From Bullera alba (taxonomy: Eukaryota > Basidiomycota > Tremellomycetes > Tremellales > Bulleraceae), in the NCBI GenBank assembly GCA_001600095.1, contig BCIX01000002.1:1674001-1738000 (forward strand): a stretch of 64,000 nt of DNA. Reading direction: 5' to 3'. Below, one piece after another: positions 38,285 through 50,065 of the stretch. The position numbers were made by a program, and so were the translations under genes. Below the pieces are notes generated by a model that ran no database searches, was not told the origin of the DNA, and saw only the letters and a program-made list of their open reading frames with translations. How positions within the stretch are numbered: position 1 is the stretch's first letter; each line of letters starts with the position of its first letter.

Positions 38285-38503
38285 GATGGGGTATGCTGTC
38301 CTAGCTATGTCATGGGTCAAGCGGAAGATGACATTGGAAGGAGTGAGTTGAGGAAATCGCTGAGTGGAGGTCGGCAAAATCAAAGCGTTACTCGAGGTCG
38401 CATAAATGCATCTTTCAATGGGTCCCAGGGCAACTTGTTCCCTTTACTTGTACAAGATTCGTATTAAGATCGTGTCATCTCGATGAAGTCAAACTGAGAG
38501 CTA

Positions 38504-40111
38504 CTAGTACCGCCTGCGGCCAGATCCAACAGGTCGCCAGTCAATGGCCTTTCCTCCGCCCCTCTGCACAGATCTCAGAGGTCGAACTAGTCCACCAAGC
38601 TCTTTGGCTCGCGACACATCAGAGTCCAGCTCGGGGTTGTAGAAGAAGTGTGGCAAGAGTGGGTGTCCCGAAGAGTCCTATTGGCCATGATCAGTCAGAG
38701 TCACGATAGAGGAAAATTATGTTGGCTGCCTCACCTTTCCGTGTCGCTGGACTTTGCCAAACATGGGATTTGTCTCCAGGACATCTCCACACCAAGCCCC
38801 CCAAACGGCTTCCTCACCGTGCTCCCGCAGGCTGGGTTGAGACTGATGCAAAGGTCAGTATGAATTTCCCGTTTACGACAAAGGACTCACCTCAAGCATG
38901 TGTTTGACCAGATCTGGCAAGCTCAACTTTGAGGAACCGGAGAAAACGACTGTCGAAGCAAGAAGAGCGGGGAGGTCGATACCTTCTGGAAGGGGCTTGA
39001 CCGTCTTTGGACTTTCCGATATCAGAGGGCTGACTCGTCGGACCTCTGGAGCGGGAGGTGTCGCCAGCTTGATCTCGATCATCTCCTCTTTCACGTCTCG
39101 AGTTGGCGCTTCAGCTTCCGCCTCATCCTCCGAAGCTGGGTTGGACAATGGTGAAGACGCTAGACTCATATCGTCATCCAGGTCCATAGGTGCCATGGGT
39201 GGACTGGATGGAGGTAGAGAGAGCTGTCGAAGACTTTCTCTGTGCTGCTCATCGATGTCGGCTTCGGAAGACCCCGGCGTGAACAGTCTTTCTCGTCTTT
39301 CCTCAATCACCGGCTGCTCGACCATCGCGACGGAGCGGCCTCCTGGGAAGGTGACGTTGACAATGGCGCCGTAGAAATCGATGACAACCTGATCTCGTCG
39401 AGCGAGGTCGACGCGTTGTCCTTGCAGAATGCGCTTTCCTCCGATCTTGAGGCCGTTCTGGCCGACGACCAATACCCGCAACTTGTCCTCCCCTTTGAGG
39501 TATTGCAGGAGAGCGTGTACTCTTGACGCGTGGGACGCGTACCTCGACAGGTGTACTATTTGAGCTGATTCTTGCAGGTCGTGAGTGAGATGTTGAAGAT
39601 GTGTTGGGATGCTGGTTTCGAGATTGGTCTGTTCTCGCGCACCTTTCGATGAGGATGATGAACCAGATGGTCGATGTCGGTGTCTGCCGAAGACCAATGC
39701 CGTGCCGAGCTCCAACTGCACATCCAGAGTCTCTTGAGGTCGGATACTCGACTTCGATGTCGTTCCCACCTTCTTGGACTTTTTGAGCGCGGGAGGAGCT
39801 CTGATAGGTGAGGACGATAGAGCCGGTCGAGGCGAGGACGAATATGCCACGGTGGAGGTGGATGGGGTGAGGGCTCTGACAGGTATTTCGGGGATTTTGA
39901 ACACGCCCTCGTGGGTTGGAGAGGAAGTCGACTCGGGTGTTGCGAATCTTACAGGTGTGTATGAAGGCAGGATCGATTGGAACGATAGTTTGGAACGCTT
40001 GACGGGGGGTTCATCAGGCGAAGTCGCGGATCGTTTCGACGCGTTGTGCGTTCCGCCGGCGGGTAGAGTCATGACGACTTGTTTCCTGGCTGAAAGCGGT
40101 AGGGCGTCCAT
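38504..40111 (-). CDS. Plm2/Tos4-like FHA-domain protein
   Basis: Three exons (38891-40111, 38735-38842, 38504-38677) give 500 aa. The N-terminus is Ser/Pro-rich with basic patches. An FHA-like phosphopeptide-binding domain lies around residues 175-290: LGTALVFGRHRHR, SRYASHASRVHALLQYL, LVVGQNGLKIGGKRI. After an acidic linker the C-terminal module reads ETNPMFGKVQRHGKDSSGHPLLP and LGGLVRPLRSVQRGGGKAIDW, like fungal Plm2/Tos4 proteins. In budding yeast these are G1/S-induced, chromatin-associated proteins tied to replication stress; the role here is inferred. ATG 40111 (MDALPLSARK) is chosen over upstream non-ATG extensions. Confidence 0.78.
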
Positions 40112-40472
40112 GATAGTTAGTGGAGATGGTGGGGGTGGTCGTAAATGATGTACGATGCTCTTGAGGCTTGCAAGATAGCTCTGGAGATCAGATAGCGATG
40201 AGGGGAGCAAGATGAGGGAGAGTTGGAAGAACATTAGCACTGGAATTTGCCTCGACGCGACTTTCTTTTCCTGGGTGAGTCCGAGCGCGCGCTCGCGAAC
40301 GTCACCCGAAGGAGATGTCACGTGACGTCAGGCACGACAATCACAAATCACGGCGTTTTGCCAAAACGCCGATCCTGCACCAGCTTAATTACCCTCGCTC
40401 CTGGTCTCCTGTCTCTCGAGCATAAGCATAGGCAGCTTGCATATGATACTTTACAGCAGCCAGCATATCCAT
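40112..40472. promoter_or_regulatory. FHA-protein promoter with palindromes and CG-rich sites
   Basis: A CG-rich GAGCGCGCGCTCGCGAACG block lies near 40283-40301, TCACGTGA at 40318-40325, and a perfect 9-bp inverted repeat with 3-nt spacer at 40351-40371 (CGGCGTTTT, spacer GCC, AAAACGCCG). Such CGCGAA-like sites recall SBF/MBF targets. Binding is inference. Confidence 0.45.
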
Positions 40473-42931
40473 CTACATCCTAGGGGTACCTATCGCTCGC
40501 CTCAGACTCTCATACAAACCCTCCATGTTGGGATCATCCGCCGTACTGAGTCCTGTCTCCAGATCTGACCTTCGCGCTGACTCTTTGATCGTTTCGTGGT
40601 CGGGATAGTACGAAGACTGATTCTGGGCGTAGGATTTCTTATCATAGTTGACAGTGTCCCAGCCTGGATGAGTGTTGGTACTGGAGGAGCTGGGTGCCCT
40701 CTCCAAGACGCCCGACTCGTGAGGCAACGCCCATCTCGATCCATGACCCTCTGATGATCGCGAAGCACGAGCATAGTGGACACCGTCCGAATCGTAGCCT
40801 CTGATCATTGGCTGAGGCGGCAGCGGTCTCGACGATCGACTGTGATGGGTACTGCCGGCGTAGGAACGACCTGAAGTTGGCGACCGAGGGTGCGGATTGA
40901 CGATGCTGTCCTGTCTCACGGTCGAAAGAGTCGCAGAGCTACAGGTCGAGCCGTTCGACAGGCCTCTCTCGCACCTCGGCACAACATCTTCAAACGGTGA
41001 TCCTCGTGATTCGACTATGGTGGGGAGGTCTGTAGCCCCTCTAGACATTGGAGCGTGTCTTGTACCGCTAGAAGAGCTCGATCGTCGATCCGACCTCGTC
41101 TCTCGATCAGATCTGGAATGGTGACTTCGGCTGCAGGAACAGCCACCAACCGAGCTCGCGCTTTTCCGACTCGTGGCATAGTATTGCCTAACATGGTGAT
41201 CGTCCAGGAATGATGGGTCGCGTCGGATCCTCGGGAGGTAATCGATCCTGTCGGCGGAATGTCGAGACGAACGGGAATATCGATCCTCCTCCTCGTCTCG
41301 TCGATACGCCCTTCGGTCCCTCTCGTCAGAGTGTGCTCTTCCTCGTCCTCTTGGGTAGATCGATTCTTCGTCATCTAGGCGTCTTCTGGAGGATCTGGAG
41401 TAGTTGTCGTCTCGAGACCCTCTTGTCGATCGAATGGGTATACTGGTGAAAGTCTCTCTCTCCCTCGTCGGTGTGAGGTATCGCCTCGACTCGCGTCCGC
41501 CGCTATACTCGCTTCGCCTATCGTGCATCCCTCGGGATTCCCTCGAGTTGAAATGTTCTCTCTCATCCCTAGCCTCTTCACGGTGTCTCTCCCCGTCCCG
41601 AGCATTGCGGGAGGAGCCTCCTCGCATATACCCAAGGGCAGGTAATATGTGCAAGTCGGCGCGATCCTCGTCGTGTCGTTGGGTTATGGTGTAACCGTCG
41701 CCGGTGATGCTTGCGGCCTTGTGCAACGAGTTACTGGAGAGGGAATCCGCGGTCTTTGCCTTTAGCATCGCTTGCCAGTCCTTTTCCGGGTCGAAATTGT
41801 CTGGGGCTGCTGGTGCCGATTGGGCCTTTTTGCGCATGTACATCGACCTGAGGCAGAACATGACGGCAGCCAGTCCGATCAAACCGCATACGGCAAGTGG
41901 TACTGCAATGGCAGTCGCCGATGGCCGGGATGAAGCATGCGATTCCGCCGTAGCACCGGCCGCTCCTGGCGTCAAGACTGGCAATAAGGCAGGAGAGCTG
42001 CCGCTAATCATACCACTGGGAGCGTTGGTGAGCGTGCCGGACATGGAGGCGATAAACGGGTATTGGTTGGTCGGGTATGCTGTTGGTATCTCCTTGTTTG
42101 TCTCGCTGGCTTGGTCTGAGATGCGGAGGTCAGCTTGTGTTCTCCATTCTGAGCAGTACTGACTCTTTTTCGTTGCGGAAGGGTACGCTCCGGTGCTGCC
42201 GAAGAAGTATGGGTTGACACTCGCCCCGTTGACACCCGTGGTACCTGCATCCGCAGCGTCTGGGACTTGGACGGCGGCAACATTGAAAGTAGGCGAGGTC
42301 GAACTAGATGTCGTATCGGGCCCATTCGACATCTTCAAGTATAATCCCACCATTTCCTGCATTTGCGGCAGTGATCTGTGGAAGGCATCGTCAGCTTACC
42401 CTTGAATCCTTCTTACTACCACTTACAAATGAGCACTGGCAGTACCATCATCATTACTGACGACCTTTGGCCAGCTTGCATCTCCACAATTGCCCTCTTG
42501 AGTGCACAATGCGAAAGAGGGTGCGATTGCTGGATCATATCCACGCCTATCTGGCGTCAGCAGACGTTCGTGTCACTCAGCCGTGTCACTCACCAAGTCG
42601 CGAGTATGGATTGTCCTGGAGTCAGCGACGTTCCAGCCGTCGGATTCAGCCATTCGATTGGTGTTCCCGCCGCGGCCATGGCTGCCGGCGTGTCCGTCGG
42701 CGCAATTGCTGCAGCCGCCGTGTCGGCCATCGCGGGACTCGAAGCCACTGGGGCTATAGCTGCAGTTTCTGACGGTGTTATCCAGTCGGCAGCTTCCTCC
42801 GCTCTCAGCATCGATGTATCATCCTCCTGTCTCTTCGTCTTCCCAGATCGTCCAGCGATCTCCGAGCTTCTCTTCATTGAATCGATAGATGTAAAGTCCG
42901 CCAGCGGATATATCCTCCCCTTGATCAGCAT
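40473..42931 (-). CDS. single-pass membrane protein with Kre9/Knh-like ectodomain
   Basis: Three exons (42594-42931, 42427-42546, 40473-42375) give about 786 aa in one consistent frame. An Ala/Thr-rich N-terminus leads to WLNPTAGTSLTPGQSILATW, typical of the Ig-like Ser-Thr-rich/Kre9-Knh fold. GYDPAIAPSFALCTQEGNCG follows, then a Ser/Thr-rich stalk. One membrane helix (AIAVPLAVCGLIGLAAVMFC, about residues 310-330) is followed by a basic stop-transfer (MRKK). The roughly 450-residue tail is rich in Arg, Ser, Asp and Glu with many SRSS/DERDRR patches. The layout suggests a wall-associated receptor or sensor (inference). The start is uncertain: ATG 42931 gives no convincing signal peptide, so an upstream exon may be missing. 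Confidence 0.62.
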
Positions 42932-43660
42932 GGTTTCAGAGCTTCCCAGCCGGGCTGTCGCTAGAGCTTGACGCGCTGCGTCACTTGTCGTGCGGGTCGT
43001 CCCTATCACCAGGATAGTGGGCCGAGGATATCGTCGATGTAGTTGAGCAGAAGTCAGGCTCTCTGTCAGGATGTTCCCGCATGGAAAGACATGAGCATCC
43101 TCGACTGGGAGTCATGTCGGCCTTCAGTGCCTGTGAATGAACAGGCTCGCATGTTTCAAGTTTCGTTCACCAGGTGAAACTCACAAGATGGATCCATCGG
43201 ATCATCAGATTCATTTGGTCGCCGATCCAGTCTGGTTCAAAATTCGGTCAGTGTCGACGAGAAGCACCGTGAGTATACTGTCGACACTCAGCTCGGCATC
43301 ACATAAGAAATGCGCTGCAGAGGATGGTCTCAGCCTCGGCGGTGTCGAGTTATCCTTCTGAAGAAGTTGGTTGAAAGGCTACCGCAAAGTCACTGGAAGC
43401 CAGCGCTTCTGGCTTCAGCGATTACAGAGCGAGCCGATCGAATTTGCAATTTGTGTGGTCTCTCTTATCAGGCTTCGCTCTACTTATCCTCAGGCACTTT
43501 GAGAAGCGGGCTTTGCTCTTCAGCAATCCCTCTGCGCAACGTTAGACACTGACTACGTCCTTAGCAGATCAACCTGATTTACAAGTATGCATGTTGCTCA
43601 ATGCTCAGAGCGAATATGTACAGCCCCTAAAAAACCCTTGCCGAGCGCAGAGCAGGTCAC
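42932..43660. other. intergenic; may hide a 5' exon of the Kre9-like gene
   Basis: No gene recognised. The minus frame stays open upstream of 42931 to about 43009 without an ATG, so a first exon with a signal peptide could lie here. Confidence 0.4.
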
Positions 43661-45115
43661 CTAAAGCGACAGCTGGGTCTCCTGGGATTTACTTCCCTGC
43701 GCAGGAACATCAAGGCTCTCCTGGTCCTCGAAACTCCTCAGACCTCGAAGGCCCCATCGGCCGAGCATCGCCTTGTCCTCGTCCCAGCCGGAACATGGCG
43801 TCGTCAACATCTTCTCGCCGGTGAAGATGGCATTGGCTCCAGCCATGAAAGCCATGGCCTGTTCCGATTCGGAGAAGGTGTGTCGACCGGCGGCCAGACG
43901 GATGATGGTTTTAGGCATAACGATTCGGGCAGTGGCAATGGTTCGAAGCACAGTGTGTACGGGGACGGCCTGCGGGATGAGTCAGCCAAGAACAGGGCGA
44001 CTTTGTTTGTCATCCTCACCTCGTTTTTCTCCAGAGGGGTTCCCTCAATTGGCACTAGGGTGTTCACGGGGAAGGATTCAGGGTGGGATGCCATTCTGTA
44101 GCGATGTCAACATGATGATCGTCTTGGCCTGACCTACCTCGAGACCTCGTGGATCAGCCCGACTCTATCCTCGTCCTGCTCTCCAAGGCCCAAGATACCG
44201 CCAGAACAGACACTGATACCAGCATCTCTGACTGCGTCAATTGTAGCGAGTCTTTCGTCGTACGATCGGGTTGTGATGACCTGCGCAGCCTCTTAGTCAG
44301 CCGTTGTATAGCCAATCTGACCGCCTGACGCACCTCTGGGTAGAACTCTCGCGAAGTGTCAAGGTTGTGGTTGTAGGCACTGAGACCAGCCTCTTTCAGT
44401 CGCCTAGCTTGGTCAGGACTGAGCATGCCCAACGTCGTGCAGACTAGGCATGGTCAGTACACTTCGACTGCGGTGTTGTAGTGACACTAGGACAACTCAC
44501 CCTCCATGCCCATGCCCCGAACCTCCTTTACCATTGTCAAGATCTTCTCAAATCCGCTCTTCCTACCAGCCAAGTCTCTCCATGCAGCTCCCATACAGAA
44601 TCTAGTGGATCCGTTTGCCTTGGCCTCTCTCGCCGCTTGCAAGACTGGCTCGACGTCGACCAAACGAGATGCTTTGGTTGGGGTCTTGTAGGAGGACGAC
44701 TGCGAGCAGTACTTGCAATCTTCGGAGCAACCACCAGCTAGGAGGTGGTCAGTCCAGCTTTCAACCGATGCCATCGAAGCCGCCCATCATAAAATGAACA
44801 TGACACTCACTCTTAATGTTCATCAATGTACACAGCTGGATCCTCGAAGGGTCGTGGTGCATTCGGTGAACATTGGCCTAGAGACGTCAGTATAGAGCCC
44901 CATACACTGATGATTTTACGCACAGCTCTGAAGATGGTCTCCAGAAGGGATCCATCGAAGATGCGCTGGATCTCCGACCTTCTCCAGTCATGTCGAATCA
45001 CACCGTCCTTTCTAGATTGAGTCACGGGCTGGGGTTCGGCGATGGTAGCGAGTGTTCGGGCTTGGACAATGGTGGACCTGGCTGCTCGTGGCAGGCGGGA
45101 TACAGAAGCGGTCAT
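43661..45115 (-). CDS. BIO2: Biotin synthase
   Basis: Radical-SAM enzyme inserting sulfur into dethiobiotin to make biotin, in mitochondria. N-terminus [25 protein letters not shown] is an Arg/Ala/Ser-rich mitochondrial presequence. [13 protein letters not shown] and NVHRMHHDP are family motifs. The radical-SAM cluster CxxxCxxC is [61 protein letters not shown] and [14 protein letters not shown] follow. The C-terminus has RLAAGRH and [13 protein letters not shown]. About seven exons. All catalytic motifs are intact, so the organism should make biotin if the earlier steps exist elsewhere; no other biotin gene is in the window. Confidence 0.96.
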
Positions 45116-45640
45116 CTTGCTTGCAGATTTGAGCGAGAGTGACTGGTTGAGTAGCCGAGAACGAGGTCTATGAGTTCTTTTGGGTTTGACTGATGAATTG
45201 GGGAACCGACTCTATCGTGTACTCTACGCTTCTCGGAACTGGATTGGACCGGGATACGCGCGGGGAGATCAGATCCTTAAAGAGAGTCCCCACTTTAGAT
45301 TACACATCAGGTCACCTCCACCTCATTGGATCCTCAGCGCCGGCCTCAGGCTCAGCCTCGTGTGCAATGTGCATTGGACGTAATTAACAGCGTGCAACTG
45401 CATGCAAGTATGCCTGGGCCTTTCTTCAATGCATGCATCGAGCCAGTGCTGGGTCGCCTCGCTCCTCAGCCGTATATCGCTGTATACCGAGCCTAGTGCA
45501 CTCAACGACAGACGGAAGAGAGTACGGAACGGGTCACATGCGCACGGAAAGGGAGCTCCGATCTCGGCTTCGTCGGATGGCCGGCGTGACTTTGTCGCCC
45601 TTCACACTGTGACTGATCTAGCATTTTGTGCGCTCTGGCC
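45116..45640. other. divergent promoter of BIO2 and the Yippee gene
   Basis: No gene recognised in 525 bp; presumed to hold both promoters. Confidence 0.5.
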
Positions 45641-46214
45641 ATGACATCCAAGAGTCCCCAGAACAGAGATCGGCCTAGGCAGAGACTCGACCTCCATCGT
45701 CTCCCGGACGACAAGGCGGTATTTGCATGTCAGCGCTGCTCCGTGGTCGTCGTGAGCAAGCTCCAGCTTGACCGTCGGATCAGGGTACATACTGACGATG
45801 TGGGCAGGCTCTGCAGGATGAGCTGGTCTCAAAAGCGTTCACTGGTCGCTCCGGCCGGGCCTAGTGGGTAGCTCGTCCCAGGTCCAGCTTGATACTCTCT
45901 CATTCCCGCGACAGTCTACTGAATTCTACCATCAACACCTCGCTGGGCAAGCGGGAAGAACGTAGCTTTATGTGAGCTATAGATATCAGCCCGGCTTCTC
46001 CTTACTCACGTGGAGCTCTTAAGAACCGGCACACACACGGTAGCTGATCTATTGTGCAAGTCGTGCGAGACGTCTCTCGGGTGGATGTACATCAAGACGC
46101 CCAATGGCGATCAGCGGTACAAGGAGGGTGAGCTTTCGAGGTGAATCGTCACTAATGGCTTTAGGCCGATTCATCCTCGAAGCTGCAAAGATTGTCAAAG
46201 AGAACGCTTGGTAG
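45641..46214 (+). CDS. Yippee family zinc-binding protein, five small exons
   Basis: Easily missed because no exon exceeds 111 nt. Exons 45641-45751, 45808-45863, 45915-45971, 46024-46127 and 46165-46214 join into a clean 125-aa frame. The Yippee domain is complete: VFACQRC (first zinc knuckle), DELVSKAFTGRSGRAYLL, VxN-type turn (INTSLGKREERSF), TGTHTVADLLCKSC (second knuckle), LGWMYIK and RYKEGRFILEAAKI. Yippee proteins are small, highly conserved zinc proteins; in fungi they include Moh1. The role is not well fixed. All four zinc cysteines are present. BIO2 is divergent upstream; the golgin-like gene converges downstream with a gap of about 127 nt. Confidence 0.88.
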
Positions 46215-46341
46215 CGCTCAAGAAGGGGAACTGGGTTGTTCCGATCTGTACTTTCCTCGTTGTATAACACCTCTCCCGGGACCGATCTGTTGTGTGTATG
46301 ATCTTGGACGCCTGGCAAGATCTTGCATGTATGTTTTACTG

Positions 46342-48648
46342 CTACAGCGAGATGATGTCTCCCTCACAGGCTGGACAACATCCCACAATCTCATCGCCAA
46401 ACTGTTGTCTCGCCTTCCGCCTACTGTTCACGAAGCCCAAAGCACTCGCTATGCCTGGCGTATCTGTACTATTCGATGCGGAGGTCGTTGATCCCCTCCT
46501 CGACTTATCCGCAGTCTCAGAGACGCTCTCCATCCGGTCTATAGGTGGTCGGGTGTACGAGTGCGAGTGCTCCATTCTGGCTTTGAGAGCGGTGAGCGAT
46601 ACTTGTCGCTTGTGCCTCACGGACGCCGGGAGGAGCGAGTCCACCGAGAAAGGCCGACTTGGCCCACCGTTGCGCTGATCGGGGAAGTACGAAGGCGAGG
46701 ATGAGGACGGGATTTCCTCCGCAGGTGACAGGAAAAGCCCTCGAGTCGATGATCCGACAGCTCGGGGAGAGAATGTCGATGGTGCAGCGATGGCATCATC
46801 GCGTTCTTTCTGCAGGGCGGAGTATGCGTCTTGAAGATCTCCAAGCTGGCGCGAGAGGTCGTGCACGCGCGATGTTGATGCGTGCAACGATTCTTCGAGG
46901 TTCCTAATTTTCTCCGCGTGCTGCGACACCTCCAGGGTATGTGACGATTTCAGAGATGCAACAGCCTCGGATTCGGTTGCTTCGATGGCTTTGCTTGCCG
47001 AACGCAACTTTTCGATCGTCTCCTGAGACGACTTCAACTCCTCCTCTCGAGCTGCCAATTGTTCCTTGATCTCTGCCAGTTCTGTCGCTTGCTTCTCTTG
47101 GCTCCCAGAGTTGGCTTCGTGCGTGGATGACAGCTCTGCGAGTTGCGCCTGGGTATCAGAGACAGTTCACTCTCGTAAACCTACCTTGAGACTTTCGACT
47201 TCGCGATCCAGACCTTCCTTCTGCTTGTCCCAGGTCCTAGCTTTCGTCTCCCAGCTTTCAACGTCATTGGCCAGAAGAACCTTTTCCTCCATGACTTCTA
47301 CCACTCTGCCCCTGACTTCTTCCAACTGCTTGATCAACTCCCCATTCTCCTCTTGCAGTGCACTCCGCTTCTTCTCGGTTGTTTCTGCTCGTTTCGTTGC
47401 CGAGTCCTTCTTTTCTCTTGCCTCTTTCAGCTCTTTCCTGGATCCCTCGAGGGCTTTGTTGGTGTTGTCTTGGGAGGTGGCTGCAGCCTCACGTTCGGAA
47501 GCAAGGTTTTGGTTTTCCGTCTTTAACGTATCAATCGTCTGCTCCAGTTCCTTTACTTGAACCTGAAGCGAGTCGTGTGTCGCACCGAGAGCCTCGTGCT
47601 CGGTCTTCAGATCTGCCAGAGCTGACGAGTCTTTAGAAGAGGAAGTTGTAAGGGCTTTCAATTCGGCCTCGAGAGTCGACACTTGAGCTGTGTGATCCGA
47701 GTTTGTCTAGGGCGAGAGGTCAGCGATGACAAGAGCAATGATAAAGGGCCTACCTGTCTCAATCTCCCAATCTCCGCTTCTAGTCCTCCTTCTCGCTCAC
47801 GAGCACGCTCTAGTGCCTTCTCAGCTTCCGTCACTTTGCTCTGAAACTCCTCCTCTTTGCGCTTTGATTCTGCCAGTTCACTTTCTGACCGAGACTTTGC
47901 TTCTATGTGTTCCTTCCTCAAAGCCACGAGTTCCTCTTCCAGTCTCGAGGAAGTGCCCTGTAGCTCCACCACCCTTTCAGACTTCTTCGCCTCGGCCTCC
48001 AAACGGTCCTCCAGGCTTCGCTTCTCTTGCTCCAGTGTCGAGATTAGAGCTCTTCCCTCTTCTAACAATTTGGAATCTCCCTTGGCGGCTTCAAGAGACT
48101 CTTTGAGGCCGGTAATCTGGCTTTGCAGATCGCTTCGTTCCGCCATGAGGAGGGAAATGGTTTCTTGTAGGTTACCGAGCGAGTCATTGTGGGCAGAGAC
48201 TGGCGCAGGTTCGGACGGCTTGCTCTCCGAGGCTTCATTATCCGCCGTAATGTCCGTCGCTGGGATAGGGTCCTCTATTATAGGCGTCGAGGACTGAGGC
48301 TGCTCTTGCTTCGTTGAAGGCACTTTGTCCACGTTTGGCCCTGACTCCTCGGCATTCTGCTGCAAAGGTGACTTTTCCAGCTCCGTCCTGGCATGATCGT
48401 CCAAGCTGAGGCTGGTCCGTCCCGAGGCTAGCCCATCGGCAACGTTGGATAGAGGCGACGAAGGCGTGGCTACCGAAGACGCCTTGTTCTTCTCCTTCTC
48501 CTTGCGCTTCTGTGCTAACTGCAAAGTAGAAAGTGTCATCAGTTGTCTGCCATTCGACACCTCGCCGCGAAGTACGCACCAGCTTCTTTGCGCGAGCGGC
48601 TTTGGCCTTGCGCTCTGCTTCATCCTGATCTTTGCTCTTGTCGGACAT
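46342..48648 (-). CDS. long coiled-coil, golgin-like protein
   Basis: About 700 residues in several exons. Start MSDKSKDQDEAERKAKAARAKK, with LAQKRKEKEKNK after an intron. A low-complexity Ser/Pro/Glu segment then precedes several hundred residues of near-continuous heptad coiled coil (rich in Glu, Lys, Leu and Ala, for example LEEELVALRKEH, IKQLEEVRGRVVEVMEEK). The C-terminal region is Ser-rich (RPFSVDSLLPASVRHKRQVS) and ends CCPACEGDIISL, a compact Cys motif. The basic Lys/Ala start and long coil resemble fungal golgins and vesicle tethers, but coiled coils attract false matches. I cannot name the orthologue. The terminal CCxxC motif may bind a metal or be lipid-modified (inference). Confidence 0.65.
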
Positions 48649-49039
48649 GAGTGCTATAAGGGCATGCTAATAGGTCGACGTTTGATCGCAATGAAAGCTC
48701 ATGACCGAAGATCAGATGTCCAGCAGAAAGCAGCTGAACGCGTTCGAGCTACAGTAGCTAGCCAGCTGCAGGCTAGGTGTAAGAGTGAGTCTTTACGTAA
48801 AACTCAACAACGAGCGTTACGATCGCGATCATCGATATCGCGAATACGAGTATTCTAAGCTGAACACCAGCCCCACCCGGGCCGTGGGGCGTTGTTACGC
48901 TTAGAATATTCGCGATGTTCGGGGGTTTACTCGTGCATCTCTACGGTATCTCTTGACTCTCTGTCCCTCCCCTCCGTCCATGTCATTGACTCTCGTTGTA
49001 CTCGACTATAGACGAAGATACGACTCAGCCCGCTCACGC
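48649..49039. other. intergenic with imperfect hairpin
   Basis: 391 bp. May contain a final exon of the next minus-strand gene: a GTAAGC donor at its end and a TAG acceptor could extend it to a stop near 48927. Also holds the hairpin at 48837-48916. Confidence 0.45.
48837..48916. repeat. imperfect inverted repeat
   Basis: Outer arms ATCGCGAATA...TTCTAAGC (48837-48860, with a 6-nt bulge) and GCTTAGAATATTCGCGAT (48899-48916) pair. An inner perfect 7-bp stem GCCCCAC/GTGGGGC (48870-48876 and 48884-48890) encloses CCGGGCC. No coding potential is seen. Confidence 0.8.
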
Positions 49040-50065
49040 TTACCTGTCTTCGGTTCTGACTCTTTTCAGTTCGTGCTCGTCGTACTCGTCGTACTCGTCA
49101 TCATCAGAGATTCGAGCCCTGGATCTGAGATCCGACGAGAGCGCCTGTTGTGTCGCAGACTCGGCGGCCTCGGATGCAGCATTCATCGAATTCTCGGCAT
49201 CCAGCATCTGTTGAAGGAATGTCTCCCTAGAATCTTCGTCGAGTTCGCCGCCGTCGTAGGTCTTGGCCCAGTGTCTCATGTGCTCCACAAAGTCGCGGTA
49301 AGCACCATCAGGCTGCTTTGACATGAAGTCATTGAACGTGCCATCATCGATACTCGGCTTTTTGTCTGTTCACGACACTTTATCAGTATGACAACTTCGC
49401 TCAATGGTGCCTATGCGGTGCTCACCGACCAGGAACTCGATGAACAGTTTGGATCGTCGAGCATCGTTTTTATCCTTTGCGTCCGTCGACCTGCCCAGGT
49501 TGATCGAATGTGTCCAGTATGCAGACAGTACAGGATCATCGGACTCCTCGATTCGATGAGTAAAGCCAAAGTGGGATTGCTCCGCTGCCGTCGCTGCTTT
49601 GAGTTCTGCGACCGACATTCCGAGTTGCTGAGCTCTTTCTTCGATTGGCTCGCCATCTTCGCCAATGGTGAAGAGTACATTGCTGATCATTGTGATCATG
49701 TGATCACCGCTGACATATGCTGGCTCTCCGTCAGCAGCTTTGTACTGAACGAAGGCTTCGGGATCATTTTCGAGAGATCGTCGGTTCTCTCGAAGAACGC
49801 TTCCGAGGTAGGCGTAGACTTCATCGCTGGCATCCGGCTTCTCGCCTTCGAGAAGCTGCGTGTATTTGGACTCCCAAAGCTCGAGCGTGTTCTCCGACAG
49901 AGTGGCTTGTTTCCCAAGAGCGGCCTCCCGCTTTTCGAAATCAGGTTCGTCGACTGTTTCGTACACGTTCGTCCAGTTCGTTTGGTCGTCATCGACGACC
50001 TGCTTTAGCTGCTCCTGGATGAATGACCTGGCGATCGGCAGCAAAGGGTTGTCTGTTCCGGACAT
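49040..50065 (-). CDS. unrecognised acidic protein
   Basis: Two exons give about 320 aa, starting MSGTDNPLLPIARSFIQEQ at the first ATG in frame. The protein is acidic and mostly helical in composition, without signal peptide or membrane helix. Notable segments are NWTNVYETVDEPDFEKRE, HFGFTHRIEESDDPVLSAYW, and an acidic C-terminus ISDDDEYDEYDEHELK. The intron before DKKPSIDDG is well formed. The reading frame stops at 49040, but a donor right at the end allows a short extra exon. No family recognised. It lies beside two other unrecognised minus-strand genes. Confidence 0.6.

Noticed and set aside
42378..42971. Plus-strand 197-codon Ala/Ser-rich frame
   Set aside because: Antisense to exons 1-2 of the Kre9-like gene; the minus strand has consistent introns and a family motif.
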